This document shows, piece after piece, positions 38,134-48,182 of a stretch of 64,000 bases of DNA. Below the pieces are notes generated by a model, which saw only the letters and a list, made by a program, of their open reading frames with translations, was not told the origin of the DNA and searched no databases. Origin of the DNA: Paracoccus albus (GTDB lineage Bacteria > Pseudomonadota > Alphaproteobacteria > Rhodobacterales > Rhodobacteraceae); the NCBI RefSeq assembly GCF_027913035.1, contig NZ_CP115775.1, positions 2,750,501 to 2,814,500 on the forward strand, in the 5' to 3' direction. Position numbers and translations under genes: made by a program. Each line of letters starts with the position of its first letter. Position 1 is the stretch's first letter.

Positions 38134-38418
38134 ATCGTTCCCTTTCGGGCCGCAAAAGACTGACCGCTTCCCGACCGAGGGGCGCGATGCTAAGACGATG
38201 CGGCAACTTCGTTGCACCAGTGCGGCGGCGTCGTTTTCCAGGCGGTGGCCGTCGCACACTTCCGACCCTTTGCGGGCCTTTCGCATCTGCAGAAGATCCC
38301 GTGCCGGGGTTTCAGGCAATTGCAGTCAGGGGTTTCACTGCAACGATCTGTTCACATGACGCCTGATCAACCAGATTTCTGTCAGTTTGCTTAAATTTAC
38401 GGCAAGGCCGGACTGAAA
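38134..38418. other. urtA upstream region
   Basis: These 285 bases separate the ureG stop from urtA, both minus strand, and should contain a terminator for the urease genes and the urtABCDE promoter. I see no strong stem-loop with a T run. NtrC/RpoN control would be expected for such genes, but I could not find a clear TGGCAC-N5-TTGCA element here. Confidence 0.35.
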
Positions 38419-39036
38419 TCAGAGCCTTGGACGCAGTCCGCCCTCGCGGATGATGAATTCCGCGACATCTGCCGCGCCTTTGCCTTGCAGCAATGCGGCC
38501 GTGATGACGGGTCGCATGCCTCGTGCGGTTTTCGCATCGCTCTCAAGCAATTCCGGATCGACGCCTACATGCGGCGCGAGATCGGTCTTGTTGACGACAA
38601 GCAGGTCAGACCGTGCCAGTCCCGGCCCCCTTTTACGCGGAATATCCTGACCGGCAGCCGTATCGATCACATAGATCGTCAGATCGGCCAGTTCCGGGCT
38701 GAATGTCGCCGCAAGGTTATCGCCGCCCGATTCAATCAGCACGAGATCCAGGCCCGGCAGCTTTTCGGTCAACTCTGCAATCGCGGCAAGGTTGATGCTG
38801 GCATCCTCGCGAATGGCGGTGTGCGGACAGCCGCCGGTTTCAACGCCACGCACCCGGTCCTGCGGCAGGACCTGCGCCCGCATCAATGCCTCGGCATCCT
38901 CGCGCGTATAAATGTCGTTCGTCACGACCGCCATGGACAGGCGCGGGGCCAGCAGACGGGCAAGTTCAATCGTCAGCGTGGTCTTGCCGGCGCCAACCGG
39001 GCCGCCGATGCCGACGCGAAGGGGTCCGTTAGTCAT
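38419..39036 (-). CDS. ureG: Urease accessory GTPase UreG
   Basis: A 205-aa GTPase that drives nickel delivery to urease within the UreD-UreF-UreG complex. P-loop [11 protein letters not shown] is at about residues 11-21, switch/base motifs include [30 protein letters not shown] and [11 protein letters not shown], and the guanine motif is [12 protein letters not shown]. The CPH nickel-binding motif is intact. It overlaps ureF by four bases (ATGA) and ends the urease operon. Confidence 0.97.
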   Translation of the reverse strand: MTNGPLRVGIGGPVGAGKTTLTIELARLLAPRLSMAVVTNDIYTREDAEALMRAQVLPQDRVRGVETGGCPHTAIREDASINLAAIAELTEKLPGLDLVLIESGGDNLAATFSPELADLTIYVIDTAAGQDIPRKRGPGLARSDLLVVNKTDLAPHVGVDPELLESDAKTARGMRPVITAALLQGKGAADVAEFIIREGGLRPRL

Positions 39037-39698
39037 GAGCGGAATATCCTCACGGTCATTGTTTCATGTCGCATCTGTGCGAGTTCCGCGCCGATGGCGC
39101 AGCCGCCCAGATCGTCCTCCTCCGCATCCGCCGCAAGCGCCGCCAGCCGCAGTATCAACGGTGCAAGGCTGGCAAGGATGCGCTGCCCCTCGGCCTGCCC
39201 CATAGGCATGAATCGCACAGCCGCCTGGATCAGGTTCAACGCCTGCCCGTGCAGATAAAGCCCGATGATCTCTGCCCGCGGCATGCCGAGGCTGGCAAGC
39301 GCGCGCCCAACGGCAACCGGCAGGGCCGCGGGCGATGCATCGGTGCCGGTCAGGGCGGCTGCCGTAACAGCAAAAGCAGCGCCCTGTTCCAGCGTTTCGG
39401 ACAGTCGTTCTGACGCCAGGCACATTGCGCGGGCAAGATCATCCAAAGCCGCATGATCCGCGCAAGGTCGCAAAGCAAGCGACAGGATCACCGCGTCTGA
39501 CCAGCCGGCGCCATATTCCAGCACATCGGCGATCCAGCCGGCCAAGGCCGGACCATTCGCGACCTCACCCCGATCCATCGCCCATTCCAGACCCTGCGCA
39601 TAGGCGAAGGCCCCGGTCGGGAAAGCCGGGGACAAAAGCTGGACGGCCAGCAAACGAGCCGCCTCAGTGGGAATGACCGAATGTCCGTCCATGACCAT
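39033..39698 (-). CDS. ureF: Urease accessory protein UreF
   Basis: An all-helical 221-aa accessory protein that bridges UreD and UreG and gates nickel insertion. The N-terminal family stretch is [20 protein letters not shown], and near the C-terminus [21 protein letters not shown] chose the ATG at 39698 because AAGGTGG lies just upstream; a second ATG two codons later is possible. The start lies 35 bases inside the end of ureE, and the stop overlaps ureG by four bases, so the accessory genes are tightly coupled. Confidence 0.93.
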   Translation of the reverse strand: MVMDGHSVIPTEAARLLAVQLLSPAFPTGAFAYAQGLEWAMDRGEVANGPALAGWIADVLEYGAGWSDAVILSLALRPCADHAALDDLARAMCLASERLSETLEQGAAFAVTAAALTGTDASPAALPVAVGRALASLGMPRAEIIGLYLHGQALNLIQAAVRFMPMGQAEGQRILASLAPLILRLAALAADAEEDDLGGCAIGAELAQMRHETMTVRIFRS

Positions 39699-40131
39699 AG
39701 GCGCCACCTTCGGGCCGGAAGGGCGCAAACCCCTTTGCAATCGTTGCACCAAGCTTGCGAAGCATGTCTTCCAGCACCGGATCCGCGCGGATGATAAGAT
39801 GATCCTCAGCCATTTCGCAGGGGCAGTGGCGATTGCCGATATGCCAGGCCAGCCGGGGCAGCTCGCCTTCGATCCGCAAGACGGGCTCATGCGCTTCTAT
39901 CACCTCGATCGCATTTCCATCGGCAAGCGCAAAGGCCGCGCCGGGATCAAGGCTGACGGTTTGCGGAAGATCGACCATGAATGCCGCTCCGCCTTCCGTT
40001 GCCAGCCGCTTCCGGCGCAGGCATCGGGCCTCATAATCCAGCACGACGCGCCCCACGACTTTGCGGCCGTGATCGGCGGGGAGGATCGCCACCGCGACAC
40101 CGAGTTCGTCACCATTGGCAAGAAAATGCAT
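39664..40131 (-). CDS. ureE: Urease nickel chaperone UreE
   Basis: A 155-aa metallochaperone. The N-terminal peptide-binding domain includes RRKRLATEGGAAFMVDLPQ and the C-terminal nickel domain has EVIEAHEPVLRI, WHIGNRHCPCEMAEDHLIIR and a short His tail ([11 protein letters not shown]), less His-rich than in Klebsiella. The conserved metal-site His is in GNRHCP. The ATG at 40131 has GGAG upstream; a TTG five codons earlier is in frame. It follows the ureC stop by 11 bases. Confidence 0.94.
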   Translation of the reverse strand: MHFLANGDELGVAVAILPADHGRKVVGRVVLDYEARCLRRKRLATEGGAAFMVDLPQTVSLDPGAAFALADGNAIEVIEAHEPVLRIEGELPRLAWHIGNRHCPCEMAEDHLIIRADPVLEDMLRKLGATIAKGFAPFRPEGGAYGHGRTFGHSH

Positions 40132-40142
40132 GTTCGCTCCAC

Positions 40143-41846
40143 TCAATACAGAAAATAGCGCTGCGCCAGGGGCAGCTCTGTCGCCGGTTGGCAGGTCAGC
40201 AATTGCCCGTCGGCACGGACTTCATAGGTTTCGGGATCGACCGCGATTTCGGGCGTGGCATCATTCAAGCGCATGTCGCGTTTGCCGATGTCGCGCGTGT
40301 CCTGCACGGCGACTGCCTGTTTATACAGCCCATCCGCCGCACCGTCCTGAAGCCCTGCTACGCTGACGAAATGCACCGCTGCAGATTGCATCGCCCGTCC
40401 AAGCGCCCCGAACATCGGTCGTGAGTACATCGGCTGAGGTGTCGGGATCGAAGCGTTCGGATCGCCCATCTGCGCCATGACGATCTGCCCGCCGATCAGG
40501 CTCATCTCTGGCTTGGCACCGAAAAACGCAGGCGACCAGATGACCAGATCGGCGCGTTTGCCCGTCTCGACGCTGCCTGTATGGCTGCTTATCCCATGCG
40601 CTACAGCCGGGTTAATCGTGTATTTCGCGACATAGCGCCGGGCGCGGAGATTGTCGTTATCCCCAGCCTCACCCTCCAGCCGCCCGCGCTGCTGTTTCAT
40701 CTTATGCGCGGTTTGCCATGTGCGGGTGATCACCTCTCCGACACGGCCCATGGCTTGGCTGTCGCTGCTGATAATCGAGAACGCGCCAAGGTCGTGAAGG
40801 ATATCCTCAGCCGCGATGGTCTCTCGCCGGATGCGGCTTTCGGCGAAGGCCACATCCTCGGGGATAGAGCGGTCCAGATGGTGGCAGACCATGAGCATAT
40901 CGAGATGCTCCTCGATGGTGTTTGCCGTATAGGGCCGCGTCGGGTTCGTCGAAGAAGGGATGATGTTCTGCGAGCCCACCACCCGCATGATGTCAGGCGC
41001 ATGGCCACCGCCCGCGCCTTCTGTGTGATAGGCATGGATGGTGCGGCCCGCGATGGCTTTCAAAGTATTCTCGACAAAGCCGGATTCGTTCAGCGTATCG
41101 TTATGGATCATGACCTGAATGTCCATGTCGTCGGCCACGGTCAGGCAGCAGTCGATGGCGGCGGGCGTCGTGCCCCAATCCTCATGCAGCTTCAGCGCGC
41201 AGGCCCCGGCGCGGACCTGTTCGATCAGGGCTTCGGGGCGCGAGGCATTGCCCTTTCCCGCCAGCCCGATATTCATCGGAAGACTATCCGCAGCCTCCAG
41301 CATTCGGCGGATATGCCACGGCCCCGGCGTGCAGGTGGTGGCCAGCGTCCCATGCGCGGGCCCAGTGCCGCCGCCGATCATTGTGGTGATGCCGGAATGC
41401 AGCGCGTCGTCGACCTGCTGAGGACAGATGAAGTGGATATGGCAGTCGATGCCGCCTGCGGTCACGATCCGGCCCTCGGCGGCGATGATCTCGGTCCCCG
41501 GCCCGATGATGATATCGACGCCGGGTTGGGTATCGGGGTTGCCCGCCTTGCCAATGGCGGCGATGCGCCCGTCCTTCAGACCCAGATCGGCCTTGTAGAT
41601 GCCCGTCCAGTCAAGGATCAGCGCATTGGTCAGCACCGTGTCCGTCGCCCCACCCTCGCGGGTGATCTGGCTCTGCCCCATCCCGTCGCGGATGACCTTG
41701 CCGCCGCCGAACTTGACCTCCTCGCCATAGATGGTCAGATCGCGTTCGACCTCGATCACCAGATCGGTATCGCCAAGACGCACGCGGTCGCCGGTCGTTG
41801 GACCGAACATATCGGCATAGGCGGCGCGGGAAATCTGGACCGGCAT
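40143..41846 (-). CDS. ureC: Urease alpha subunit UreC
   Basis: The 567-aa catalytic subunit hydrolyses urea to ammonia and carbamate at a di-nickel centre. Nickel ligands His136 and His138 ([10 protein letters not shown]), the carbamylated Lys219 in [11 protein letters not shown], and downstream histidines are present; the active-site flap carries [13 protein letters not shown]. Full length and ending YFLY, as normal for ureases. Its ATG overlaps the ureB stop by one base. It acts with UreA and UreB and needs UreDEFG for activation. Confidence 0.98.
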   Translation of the reverse strand: MPVQISRAAYADMFGPTTGDRVRLGDTDLVIEVERDLTIYGEEVKFGGGKVIRDGMGQSQITREGGATDTVLTNALILDWTGIYKADLGLKDGRIAAIGKAGNPDTQPGVDIIIGPGTEIIAAEGRIVTAGGIDCHIHFICPQQVDDALHSGITTMIGGGTGPAHGTLATTCTPGPWHIRRMLEAADSLPMNIGLAGKGNASRPEALIEQVRAGACALKLHEDWGTTPAAIDCCLTVADDMDIQVMIHNDTLNESGFVENTLKAIAGRTIHAYHTEGAGGGHAPDIMRVVGSQNIIPSSTNPTRPYTANTIEEHLDMLMVCHHLDRSIPEDVAFAESRIRRETIAAEDILHDLGAFSIISSDSQAMGRVGEVITRTWQTAHKMKQQRGRLEGEAGDNDNLRARRYVAKYTINPAVAHGISSHTGSVETGKRADLVIWSPAFFGAKPEMSLIGGQIVMAQMGDPNASIPTPQPMYSRPMFGALGRAMQSAAVHFVSVAGLQDGAADGLYKQAVAVQDTRDIGKRDMRLNDATPEIAVDPETYEVRADGQLLTCQPATELPLAQRYFLY

Positions 41847-42151
41847 TACAGCGCCCCCATGATCTGCTGGTTGAAGCCCCAGACCTGCCGGTTACCCTCG
41901 AAGGGGATCAGCCGGACCTCGCGCCTCTGCCCCGGCTCAAACCTGATCGCGGTGCCTGCGGCGATGTCCAGACGCATACCGCGCGCGGCCTTGCGGTCGA
42001 AATCCAGACCCGGATTGGTTTCCGCGAAATGATAGTGACTGCCGACCTGCACGGGGCGGTCGCCGGTATTGGCGACCATCATTGTGATCGCCTCGCGACC
42101 CTCGTTCAGGGTGATGCTGCCCTGTGCGGGTATGATCTCGCCGGGGATCAT
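41846..42151 (-). CDS. ureB: Urease beta subunit UreB
   Basis: A 101-aa structural subunit, [20 protein letters not shown] at the N-terminus and [20 protein letters not shown] in the middle, typical of UreB. It is a separate gene, not fused with UreA. It begins one base after ureJ and its stop overlaps the ureC start (TAATG). Confidence 0.97.
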   Translation of the reverse strand: MIPGEIIPAQGSITLNEGREAITMMVANTGDRPVQVGSHYHFAETNPGLDFDRKAARGMRLDIAAGTAIRFEPGQRREVRLIPFEGNRQVWGFNQQIMGAL

Positions 42152-42152
42152 G

Positions 42153-42704
42153 TCAGCCCGCCATCGCCAAAGTCACGCCCGCAAGCGCCGCTGCAAAGCC
42201 CGTCAGGCGGAGCGCCAGTGCCGGAATGGCTTTGCCCGCCACGATGCCGAGCCCGTGCAACAGCGCCGTTGCCACGACGAAACCCGCCGCATAGACCGCC
42301 AAGCCATTCACCGGACCCTCTGCCCCATGCGCCCAGCCATGCGCCGCGCCAAACAGCGCCGTCCCCGCCAGCATCACCGACAATGGCAGGCGCACGGCTA
42401 GGGCGACAAGCGCACCGAGGATGATGCAGGAGGCCAGGATCGTCGGCTCAACCGCCGGGAAGGGCATTCCGCCCGCCCCCAGCATCCCGCCAAGCAGCAT
42501 TGTCGTCACGAAGGTCAGGGGCAACACCCACACAGCACGCTTGCCAATCTGCGCGGCAAGAAGGCCAAGCGCCACCATCGCCAGCATATGGTCAGCGCCG
42601 CCGAAAGGATGGCCGAAACCGCTGTGGAAGCTGCCAGCCTGATGCCCGGTATGGGCAAATGCGACAGATGGCATCAGGGCCAGCAGAATCAGGGTCTTTT
42701 TCAT
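42153..42704 (-). CDS. ureJ: HupE/UreJ family protein, probable nickel permease
   Basis: A 183-aa membrane protein with a signal-like first helix ([17 protein letters not shown]) and about six further helices. The HupE/UreJ signature [20 protein letters not shown] followed by [13 protein letters not shown] supplies the histidines thought to bind nickel or cobalt. It sits between ureA and ureB, which supports a role in supplying nickel for urease. Signal cleavage before HTGHQ would expose the His motif in the periplasm. Confidence 0.93.
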   Translation of the reverse strand: MKKTLILLALMPSVAFAHTGHQAGSFHSGFGHPFGGADHMLAMVALGLLAAQIGKRAVWVLPLTFVTTMLLGGMLGAGGMPFPAVEPTILASCIILGALVALAVRLPLSVMLAGTALFGAAHGWAHGAEGPVNGLAVYAAGFVVATALLHGLGIVAGKAIPALALRLTGFAAALAGVTLAMAG

Positions 42705-42713
42705 CGGTCTTCC

Positions 42714-43016
42714 TCAGCGGATTGGGTGGTGGACGGTCACGAGCTTCGTGCCATCGGGAAATGTGGCTTCGACCTGCACGGTCTCGATCATCGAGGGCAC
42801 GCCCTCCATACATTGCTCGGCACGGATCACGGTTGCACCTGCCGCCATCAGGTCAGCCACGCTGCGCCCGTCGCGAGCGCCCTCGACCACGTAATCGGTG
42901 ATCAGCGCGATGGCCTCGGGGTGGTTCAGCTTGACGCCGCGTTCCAGCCGACCGCGCGCAACCATCGCAGCGAGGCTTATCAGCAGCTTGTCCTTTTCGC
43001 GTGGGGTCAGGTTCAT
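42714..43016 (-). CDS. ureA: Urease gamma subunit UreA
   Basis: The 100-aa structural subunit opens [20 protein letters not shown] and contains [20 protein letters not shown] and [20 protein letters not shown], all typical UreA. The start at 43016 has CAGGAG upstream; a further 34 open codons lie inside ureD. It begins two bases after the ureD stop and is followed nine bases on by ureJ. Confidence 0.97.
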   Translation of the reverse strand: MNLTPREKDKLLISLAAMVARGRLERGVKLNHPEAIALITDYVVEGARDGRSVADLMAAGATVIRAEQCMEGVPSMIETVQVEATFPDGTKLVTVHHPIR

Positions 43017-43018
43017 CC

Positions 43019-43828
43019 TTACTCCTGTGATTGCCAGACACGGGGCATTCCGCCCGGTCGCAAAATCGCGATCAGACGCACAATCTGGCGCCGCAGCGGC
43101 CATGCATCCGCGGCGCATGCACGAAGGATCATCCGGCCCGGCAGGGCGGAAACGGCGGCCTCCACCCCCGGCTCATCCAGACTTGCGCGCAAATCCTGCA
43201 AATGCCGGTCCGCATCAGGCCCTGAATAAATCAGCACCGAAAAGGCCCGCGCGTTGCTGAGCAACGCGGGTGAACCCGCACGATTGATGGCGACGGAATC
43301 AAGCCGAAGCGGATCGAATACCTCCACCTGTCCATCGCGCGTGACCTTACGGCTATCGCGCAGAAATATTTCTCGCACGGTTTCGCCCATGGCCTGCCGC
43401 CCCAGAACCATGGTTTCAAGCCCCAGAAAAACGGCATCTCCGCAAAGCCGAATATCGGTCCGCCGCGCAAAGCTTGAACCGTCGAACAGGATCGTATCTT
43501 GCGGCAACCAGTCAAGCCTGCCGCCCGAAGCGACATGCAGCGATACGGTTGCCTGCGCGGGCTCCCCATCCGCGCGATAGGCACGCTCTGCAGTTTGGGT
43601 CGTCGCTATGGCCCTGGTGTCGGGACCGAGGGTCACGCTGTATTCAAGCCGGTCGCCGGCCGTCAGCCCGCCCGACGTGTTCAGGAATACCAGTTCTGGC
43701 GCAGCGCCATATGTGCGCGGCAGCATGACCTTGGCGCTGCCCGATTGGGACAGTTCCGTCAGAGTGCCGCGATCCAGAGCGACCTTCGCCGCGCCGAAGC
43801 TGCGTTGCATGATGGCAGCGTCAAACAT
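43019..43828 (-). CDS. ureD: Urease accessory protein UreD
   Basis: A 269-aa accessory protein that holds apo-urease during nickel insertion. Family phrases are [32 protein letters not shown] and [15 protein letters not shown]. It is first of ureDAJBCEFG. The 143 bases upstream, between it and the end of the sugar ABC ATPase gene, should contain the urease promoter; only a weak TGCCC/GGGCA repeat is visible there. Confidence 0.95.
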   Translation of the reverse strand: MFDAAIMQRSFGAAKVALDRGTLTELSQSGSAKVMLPRTYGAAPELVFLNTSGGLTAGDRLEYSVTLGPDTRAIATTQTAERAYRADGEPAQATVSLHVASGGRLDWLPQDTILFDGSSFARRTDIRLCGDAVFLGLETMVLGRQAMGETVREIFLRDSRKVTRDGQVEVFDPLRLDSVAINRAGSPALLSNARAFSVLIYSGPDADRHLQDLRASLDEPGVEAAVSALPGRMILRACAADAWPLRRQIVRLIAILRPGGMPRVWQSQE

Positions 43829-43971
43829 GGCCCAACGGTAGAACCGCGCAGGAACCGATGTGAGGTCAATCTGCGCGTTTCGCTAAGGCCAACTGCCGGG
43901 ATGCTGCTGTTTTGGGCAATCCAGACCCACCTTGCCCACTTTCAGGGCAGGTCGTAACTGGCGCGTTAAGC

Positions 43972-45102
43972 CTACGCCGAAATCGGCATCGGCGGGGCGT
44001 CCAGCGTCGACAGGTCAACCCGCCGTTCCAAAGCCTGACCGTCCGAATCGAACAGATGGCAGTCGGCGGGTGAGAAGCTGATATCCAGCGGCGTGTCCTC
44101 TGCAACCCGTCGCGAACCGGGCAGCACGATAGAGAAATTCTCTTCCGCATCGTTCAGCGGCGCATAGGCAATCGTCTGCTGGCCCAAACGCTCCACCACA
44201 GCGGGCGTTACGCTCAGTGTCAGTTCACCCGGACGGATTTCGACATGTTCGGGCCGGATTCCCAAAGACAGCGTCTGACCTTCAAGCCCCGGACGCCCGA
44301 CCACAGGTATCAGGGCATTCTGGCCGTTGAAGCTGATTTCGACGCCGGTATCTGTCACGGCATTGCAGGTCACGTTCAGCATATTCATGCGCGGATTGCC
44401 GATGAAGCCCGCGACAAACGTGTTCTGCGGCTTGTGATAAAGCTCCAGCGGTGCGCCGACCTGCGCGATATAGCCTGCATTCAGAACGACAATCCGGTCA
44501 GCCATTGTCATGGCCTCGATCTGGTCGTGCGTGACATAGATCATCGTCGCGCCAAGCTGCTTGTGCAGGCGCGTAAGTTCGATCCGCATATCCGCCCGCA
44601 GCGCCGCATCAAGGTTCGACAGCGGTTCGTCAAACAGGAAAATTTCCGGTTCGCGCACGATGGCGCGGCCAATGGCGACGCGCTGACGCTGCCCACCGGA
44701 AAGCATTCCCGGCTTCTGCTCCAGTCGCTGATCCAGATGCAGGATCTTCGCGGCGGATTCGACCTTCTGACGAATCTCGGCTTCGGGTGCCTTTTCCACG
44801 CGAAGGGGGAAGGCGATATTTTCGAACACCGACATATGCGGATACAGCGCATATGACTGGAAGACCATGGCGATGCCGCGTTTGACCGGCGCAAGATCGT
44901 TGACCCTGCGGTCGTCGATCACGATGTCGCCAGAGGTCGTATGCTCCAACCCCGCGATCATGCGCAGCAAGGTCGACTTTCCGCAGCCCGAGGGGCCGAC
45001 AAAGACGATAAACTCACCCTCGCGAACATCCAGCGAGACGCCTTTCACGACCTCTATCGTGCCGAATTTTTTCACGATGTCCTTAAGCGTCAACTGACCC
45101 AA
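43972..45102 (-). CDS. Sugar ABC transporter ATPase (MalK/UgpC family)
   Basis: A 376-aa ATPase of the CUT1 class. Walker A GPSGCGKSTLLRMIAGL is near residue 36, signature LSGGQRQRVAIGRAIVREP is near 134, Walker B FLFDEPLSNLDAALR, and the C-terminal TOBE regulatory domain (about 235-360) is complete. It is the last gene of a five-gene unit with a Gfo/Idh oxidoreductase, two permeases and a binding protein. A 67-base gap separates it from the binding-protein gene. The sugar carried is unknown. Confidence 0.92.
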   Translation of the reverse strand: MGQLTLKDIVKKFGTIEVVKGVSLDVREGEFIVFVGPSGCGKSTLLRMIAGLEHTTSGDIVIDDRRVNDLAPVKRGIAMVFQSYALYPHMSVFENIAFPLRVEKAPEAEIRQKVESAAKILHLDQRLEQKPGMLSGGQRQRVAIGRAIVREPEIFLFDEPLSNLDAALRADMRIELTRLHKQLGATMIYVTHDQIEAMTMADRIVVLNAGYIAQVGAPLELYHKPQNTFVAGFIGNPRMNMLNVTCNAVTDTGVEISFNGQNALIPVVGRPGLEGQTLSLGIRPEHVEIRPGELTLSVTPAVVERLGQQTIAYAPLNDAEENFSIVLPGSRRVAEDTPLDISFSPADCHLFDSDGQALERRVDLSTLDAPPMPISA

Positions 45103-45169
45103 GGTGCCATTCCTTCCATGTCTTCAAAATGTCCCGGCCGCTGATGGCACGGCCGGGACCGGGGCTGCC

Positions 45170-46387
45170 TCACTTATACTCTTCAAGCGCTTCCGCAGCT
45201 TTGGTCAGCGCTTCCTGCGGCTCTGCCGATCCGGTGACAACGGACTGCACCATCTCGATCATCACGTTTTGAAGGCCGCGATAATCGGTGAACAGCGGCT
45301 CGGGCCCGCCGAATTCGATACCGTCGATATAGGGCTGCCAGTAAGCGTCGGCGGCAACCATTTCATCGACAGCAGCAGACGGACGAAGCGGCGTCAGCCC
45401 GGCGAGGCCGCCGGCTTCATATTCTTCCTGAATATGCGGCTGAGTGATAAACTTGGCGAACTCAACCGCCTTTTCCTCAACACCCGAGTCCTTGAAGACC
45501 GCCAAGCTGTCGGTGATCAGCAGAGTGCCCTTGCCTTGCGCATCAGGCCCAAGCGGAAGATCAGTGACGCCCCAGTCAATATCCGTATCCTTCAGCAGGA
45601 ACGCTGTGCTGACCGCGGCCTGCAACATGCCAACCTGCCCATCCAGGAAGATCGCCCGCATCTCGTTCTGTTCGTAAGCGGTCGCGCCCTCGACGGAATA
45701 AGGTGTGATGTCTTTATAAGCCTGCAGCGCGGCAAGCACCTCGGGGCTGTCGAGAACAATATTGTTCTCATCGTCGATGACCTGACCGTTATTGGTGTAT
45801 ACCCAATGCAGGAACTGGTGCATCGTGTTGTCGAAGGTCTTTGCCGACAGGCCATAGCCGGCCTTATCGGTGTTTTCCGTGATCGTCTTGGCGAACTCGA
45901 TCTCTTCTTCCCAGGTTTTCGGCGGCTGCTCGGGGTCCAGACCGGCCTCGCGGAAGATATCCTTGTTCCAGTAAAGCGCCTTGGTCGAAAACGCGATCGG
46001 TACACCCCACTGTGTGCCATCGAAGGTAACCGTCTCGACGATATTCGGGTAATAGGCGGCCTTTTCATCGTCGGTCATCGGAACTTCGACGATCAGATCG
46101 CTGAGTGCGAATTCCTTCAGCGTGCGCGAGCCGACATAGGCGATACCGGCCGGGCTGCCCGCGGCAGCAAGGGTGGTTGCCTTGTCCTGACACTGTGCCC
46201 AGCCGACGACTTCGGGCACGACGTTGAAGTCAGGATTCGCCTCGTTCCATTCGGCGATGTACTTCTCATGCGCCGGGTCGATCCGGTCGCCGCAATAGAT
46301 CCAGCTGATTTCATCTGCCAGTGCTGGCAGGGCCGTGGTTCCGGCAAGGGCAACGCCGATCAGGCTTGTGCGGAATAGTGTTTTCAC
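45170..46387 (-). CDS. Sugar-binding periplasmic protein of an ABC importer (CUT1 family)
   Basis: A 405-aa extracellular solute-binding protein (family 1). The signal peptide (MKTLFRTSLIGVALAGTTAL followed by PALA) is cut before DEISW. Typical phrases are AEWNEANPDFNVVPEVVGW, SRTLKEFALSDLIVEVP and GVPIAFSTKALYWNKDIFRE. Translation starts with GTG at 46387, after GGGAG at long spacing. It is probably the most abundant product of the operon; ligand specificity cannot be read from the sequence, but aromatic residues (Tyr, Trp) around residues 120-170 fit a saccharide. Confidence 0.9.
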   Translation of the reverse strand: MKTLFRTSLIGVALAGTTALPALADEISWIYCGDRIDPAHEKYIAEWNEANPDFNVVPEVVGWAQCQDKATTLAAAGSPAGIAYVGSRTLKEFALSDLIVEVPMTDDEKAAYYPNIVETVTFDGTQWGVPIAFSTKALYWNKDIFREAGLDPEQPPKTWEEEIEFAKTITENTDKAGYGLSAKTFDNTMHQFLHWVYTNNGQVIDDENNIVLDSPEVLAALQAYKDITPYSVEGATAYEQNEMRAIFLDGQVGMLQAAVSTAFLLKDTDIDWGVTDLPLGPDAQGKGTLLITDSLAVFKDSGVEEKAVEFAKFITQPHIQEEYEAGGLAGLTPLRPSAAVDEMVAADAYWQPYIDGIEFGGPEPLFTDYRGLQNVMIEMVQSVVTGSAEPQEALTKAAEALEEYK

Positions 46388-46415
46388 TTTCAGGACTCCC
46401 GGTTGGTTGGTTGGT

Positions 46416-47288
46416 TTATTGTTTCACCGCGCCAGCGGTCAGACCGCCGACGAGATAGCGTTGAAGGAAGAAGATCAGGATCAGCGCGGGCGCAATGCCC
46501 ACAAAGCTGGCGGCCATCAATTCATTCCAGATCACCTCTTGCTTGCCGAAATAGGCGTAAAGCCCGATCGGCAGCGGCATGTATTCGGTCTTGGAGTTAA
46601 ACGTCAGCGCAAAGATGAACTGCTGCGAATATGCGCCGATAAAGGTCATGATCGCGACCACGATGATGCCCGGTCGTGCAATCGGCAGGATCACCCGGCG
46701 AAAGGTGTAGAACTGGCTGGCCCCATCCATATAGGCGGCCTCGTTCAGCTCTCGCGGGATGCGCATCATATAGGTGCGCAGCAACCAGATCGCGGCGGGG
46801 ATCAGGAATGCCGCACCCGGCACGATCATCGACCAGTAGGTGTTCAGCATTCCCAACGTCCGCATCAGGCGGAACAGCGGAATCAGCAGCACAGCGCCCG
46901 AGAACATGCTGACCGCAAGGAATGCCGCCAGCACCAGACCCATCCCCTTGAAGCTGAACCGGGCAAAGGCATAGGCGGCAGGCACGACCAGCAGCAACAC
47001 GATGATGGTCGCCACGCTGGAGATCAGGAAAGAGTTGAAGATGTAGCGCGCAAAGCCCGGCACACTTTCCCACATCGTGAAATAGGCAGCGAAAGAACCG
47101 TTTTCGGGCCAGAAGCTGTACGGCGTCGAAAACAACTGCGCCAGGGGCTTCAGGCTGACAAGGAACCCTTCGATGAACGGCGCCAGCATGAAGAACAGGA
47201 AGGCAAAGATGCCTGCGTAAATCCCGATGATTTCCCACCAGCGGTAGCGGTCGATCATGGGCGTGTCGTCTTTGCGGAACAAAGCCAT
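46416..47288 (-). CDS. Sugar ABC transporter permease, MalG-type
   Basis: A 290-aa inner-membrane permease with six helices, opening after a cytoplasmic N-terminus with WWEIIGIYAGIFAFLFFMLA. The EAA loop reads IPRELNEAAYMDGASQFYTF, followed by RRVILPIARPGIIVVAIMTF, and the C-terminus ends GGLTAGAVKQ, a common MalG-family ending. It pairs with the upstream MalF-type permease, from which it is separated by nine bases. Confidence 0.92.
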   Translation of the reverse strand: MALFRKDDTPMIDRYRWWEIIGIYAGIFAFLFFMLAPFIEGFLVSLKPLAQLFSTPYSFWPENGSFAAYFTMWESVPGFARYIFNSFLISSVATIIVLLLVVPAAYAFARFSFKGMGLVLAAFLAVSMFSGAVLLIPLFRLMRTLGMLNTYWSMIVPGAAFLIPAAIWLLRTYMMRIPRELNEAAYMDGASQFYTFRRVILPIARPGIIVVAIMTFIGAYSQQFIFALTFNSKTEYMPLPIGLYAYFGKQEVIWNELMAASFVGIAPALILIFFLQRYLVGGLTAGAVKQ

Positions 47289-47297
47289 CTGCGTCTC

Positions 47298-48182
47298 CTA
47301 TGCCTTGTCCATAGCGTGCAAGCGCCGGGTCACGCGGAAGTATGCCAGACAGAACAGCGACAGGAAGATGCAGATCACCACGGCACGCGCTGCACCCTCG
47401 CCATATTTTTTGGAACCGATAGCGACCTGATATGTGTCGATAATCATGGTTGTCGTCTGCCCGGACGGGCCGCCCTGTGTCAGGATCCAGATGATGTCAA
47501 AACTGTTGAATGTGGCAATCAGCGACAGCATCGACATGGTAATGATCGCCGGTGCCATCAGCGGCAGTGTGATACGGCGAAAGCGGGTCCAGCGGCTGGC
47601 ACCATCGGTCCATGCGGCCTCATACAGGTCCTTCGGTATCGCCTGCATCGCGGCCAGGAAATAGATCGTCACCATCGGCACACCGATCCAGACATCCGTA
47701 ACAATCGTCGCCCAGAACGCTGTGCTGCCATAGGCAAGGAAAGCCACCGGCCCATCGACGATACCAAAGCGTTGCAGCAGGCCAGAGATCATCCCAAACT
47801 GCCCGTTATACATCCAGCCCCACATGAAGATGCCGATTGCCATCGGCACGATCCACGGCGGCATGGTCAGAATACGGAACAGATTGCGCCCTGGCACGGC
47901 AGCATTCAGCAACACCGCCCCGCACATCCCGATGATCATCTTCAGCAGAACCGAAAAGAACGTCCAGATAAACGTGCGTGTAATGACGGTCAGGAAAGTC
48001 TCGTTGAAGATTTTTTCATAGTTCCGCCAACCGACGTAATTCACCACCTTACGCAGCGACGCGTCGGTGAAAGACAGACGTACAGTTTCCACAAGCGGCC
48101 ATGCCACGATGATCAGGACATAGATGATAGCAGGCGCCAGAAGTGCCCAAGCGAATACCCAAGCGGAACGCGAACTTGTCAT
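47298..48182 (-). CDS. Sugar ABC transporter permease, MalF-type
   Basis: A 294-aa permease with six helices. The N-terminal helix is WVFAWALLAPAIIYVLIIVA and the EAA loop is IPKDLYEAAWTDGASRWTRF, followed by LPLMAPAIITMSML. Its start overlaps the stop of the Gfo/Idh gene, so import and oxidation of the sugar are co-translated. The substrate is unknown. Confidence 0.92.
   Translation of the reverse strand: MTSSRSAWVFAWALLAPAIIYVLIIVAWPLVETVRLSFTDASLRKVVNYVGWRNYEKIFNETFLTVITRTFIWTFFSVLLKMIIGMCGAVLLNAAVPGRNLFRILTMPPWIVPMAIGIFMWGWMYNGQFGMISGLLQRFGIVDGPVAFLAYGSTAFWATIVTDVWIGVPMVTIYFLAAMQAIPKDLYEAAWTDGASRWTRFRRITLPLMAPAIITMSMLSLIATFNSFDIIWILTQGGPSGQTTTMIIDTYQVAIGSKKYGEGAARAVVICIFLSLFCLAYFRVTRRLHAMDKA

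Noticed and set aside
43900..43970. TGCCC/GGGCA repeat after the sugar ATPase gene as a terminator
   Set aside because: Short stem with no T run on either strand; it may be chance in GC-rich DNA.
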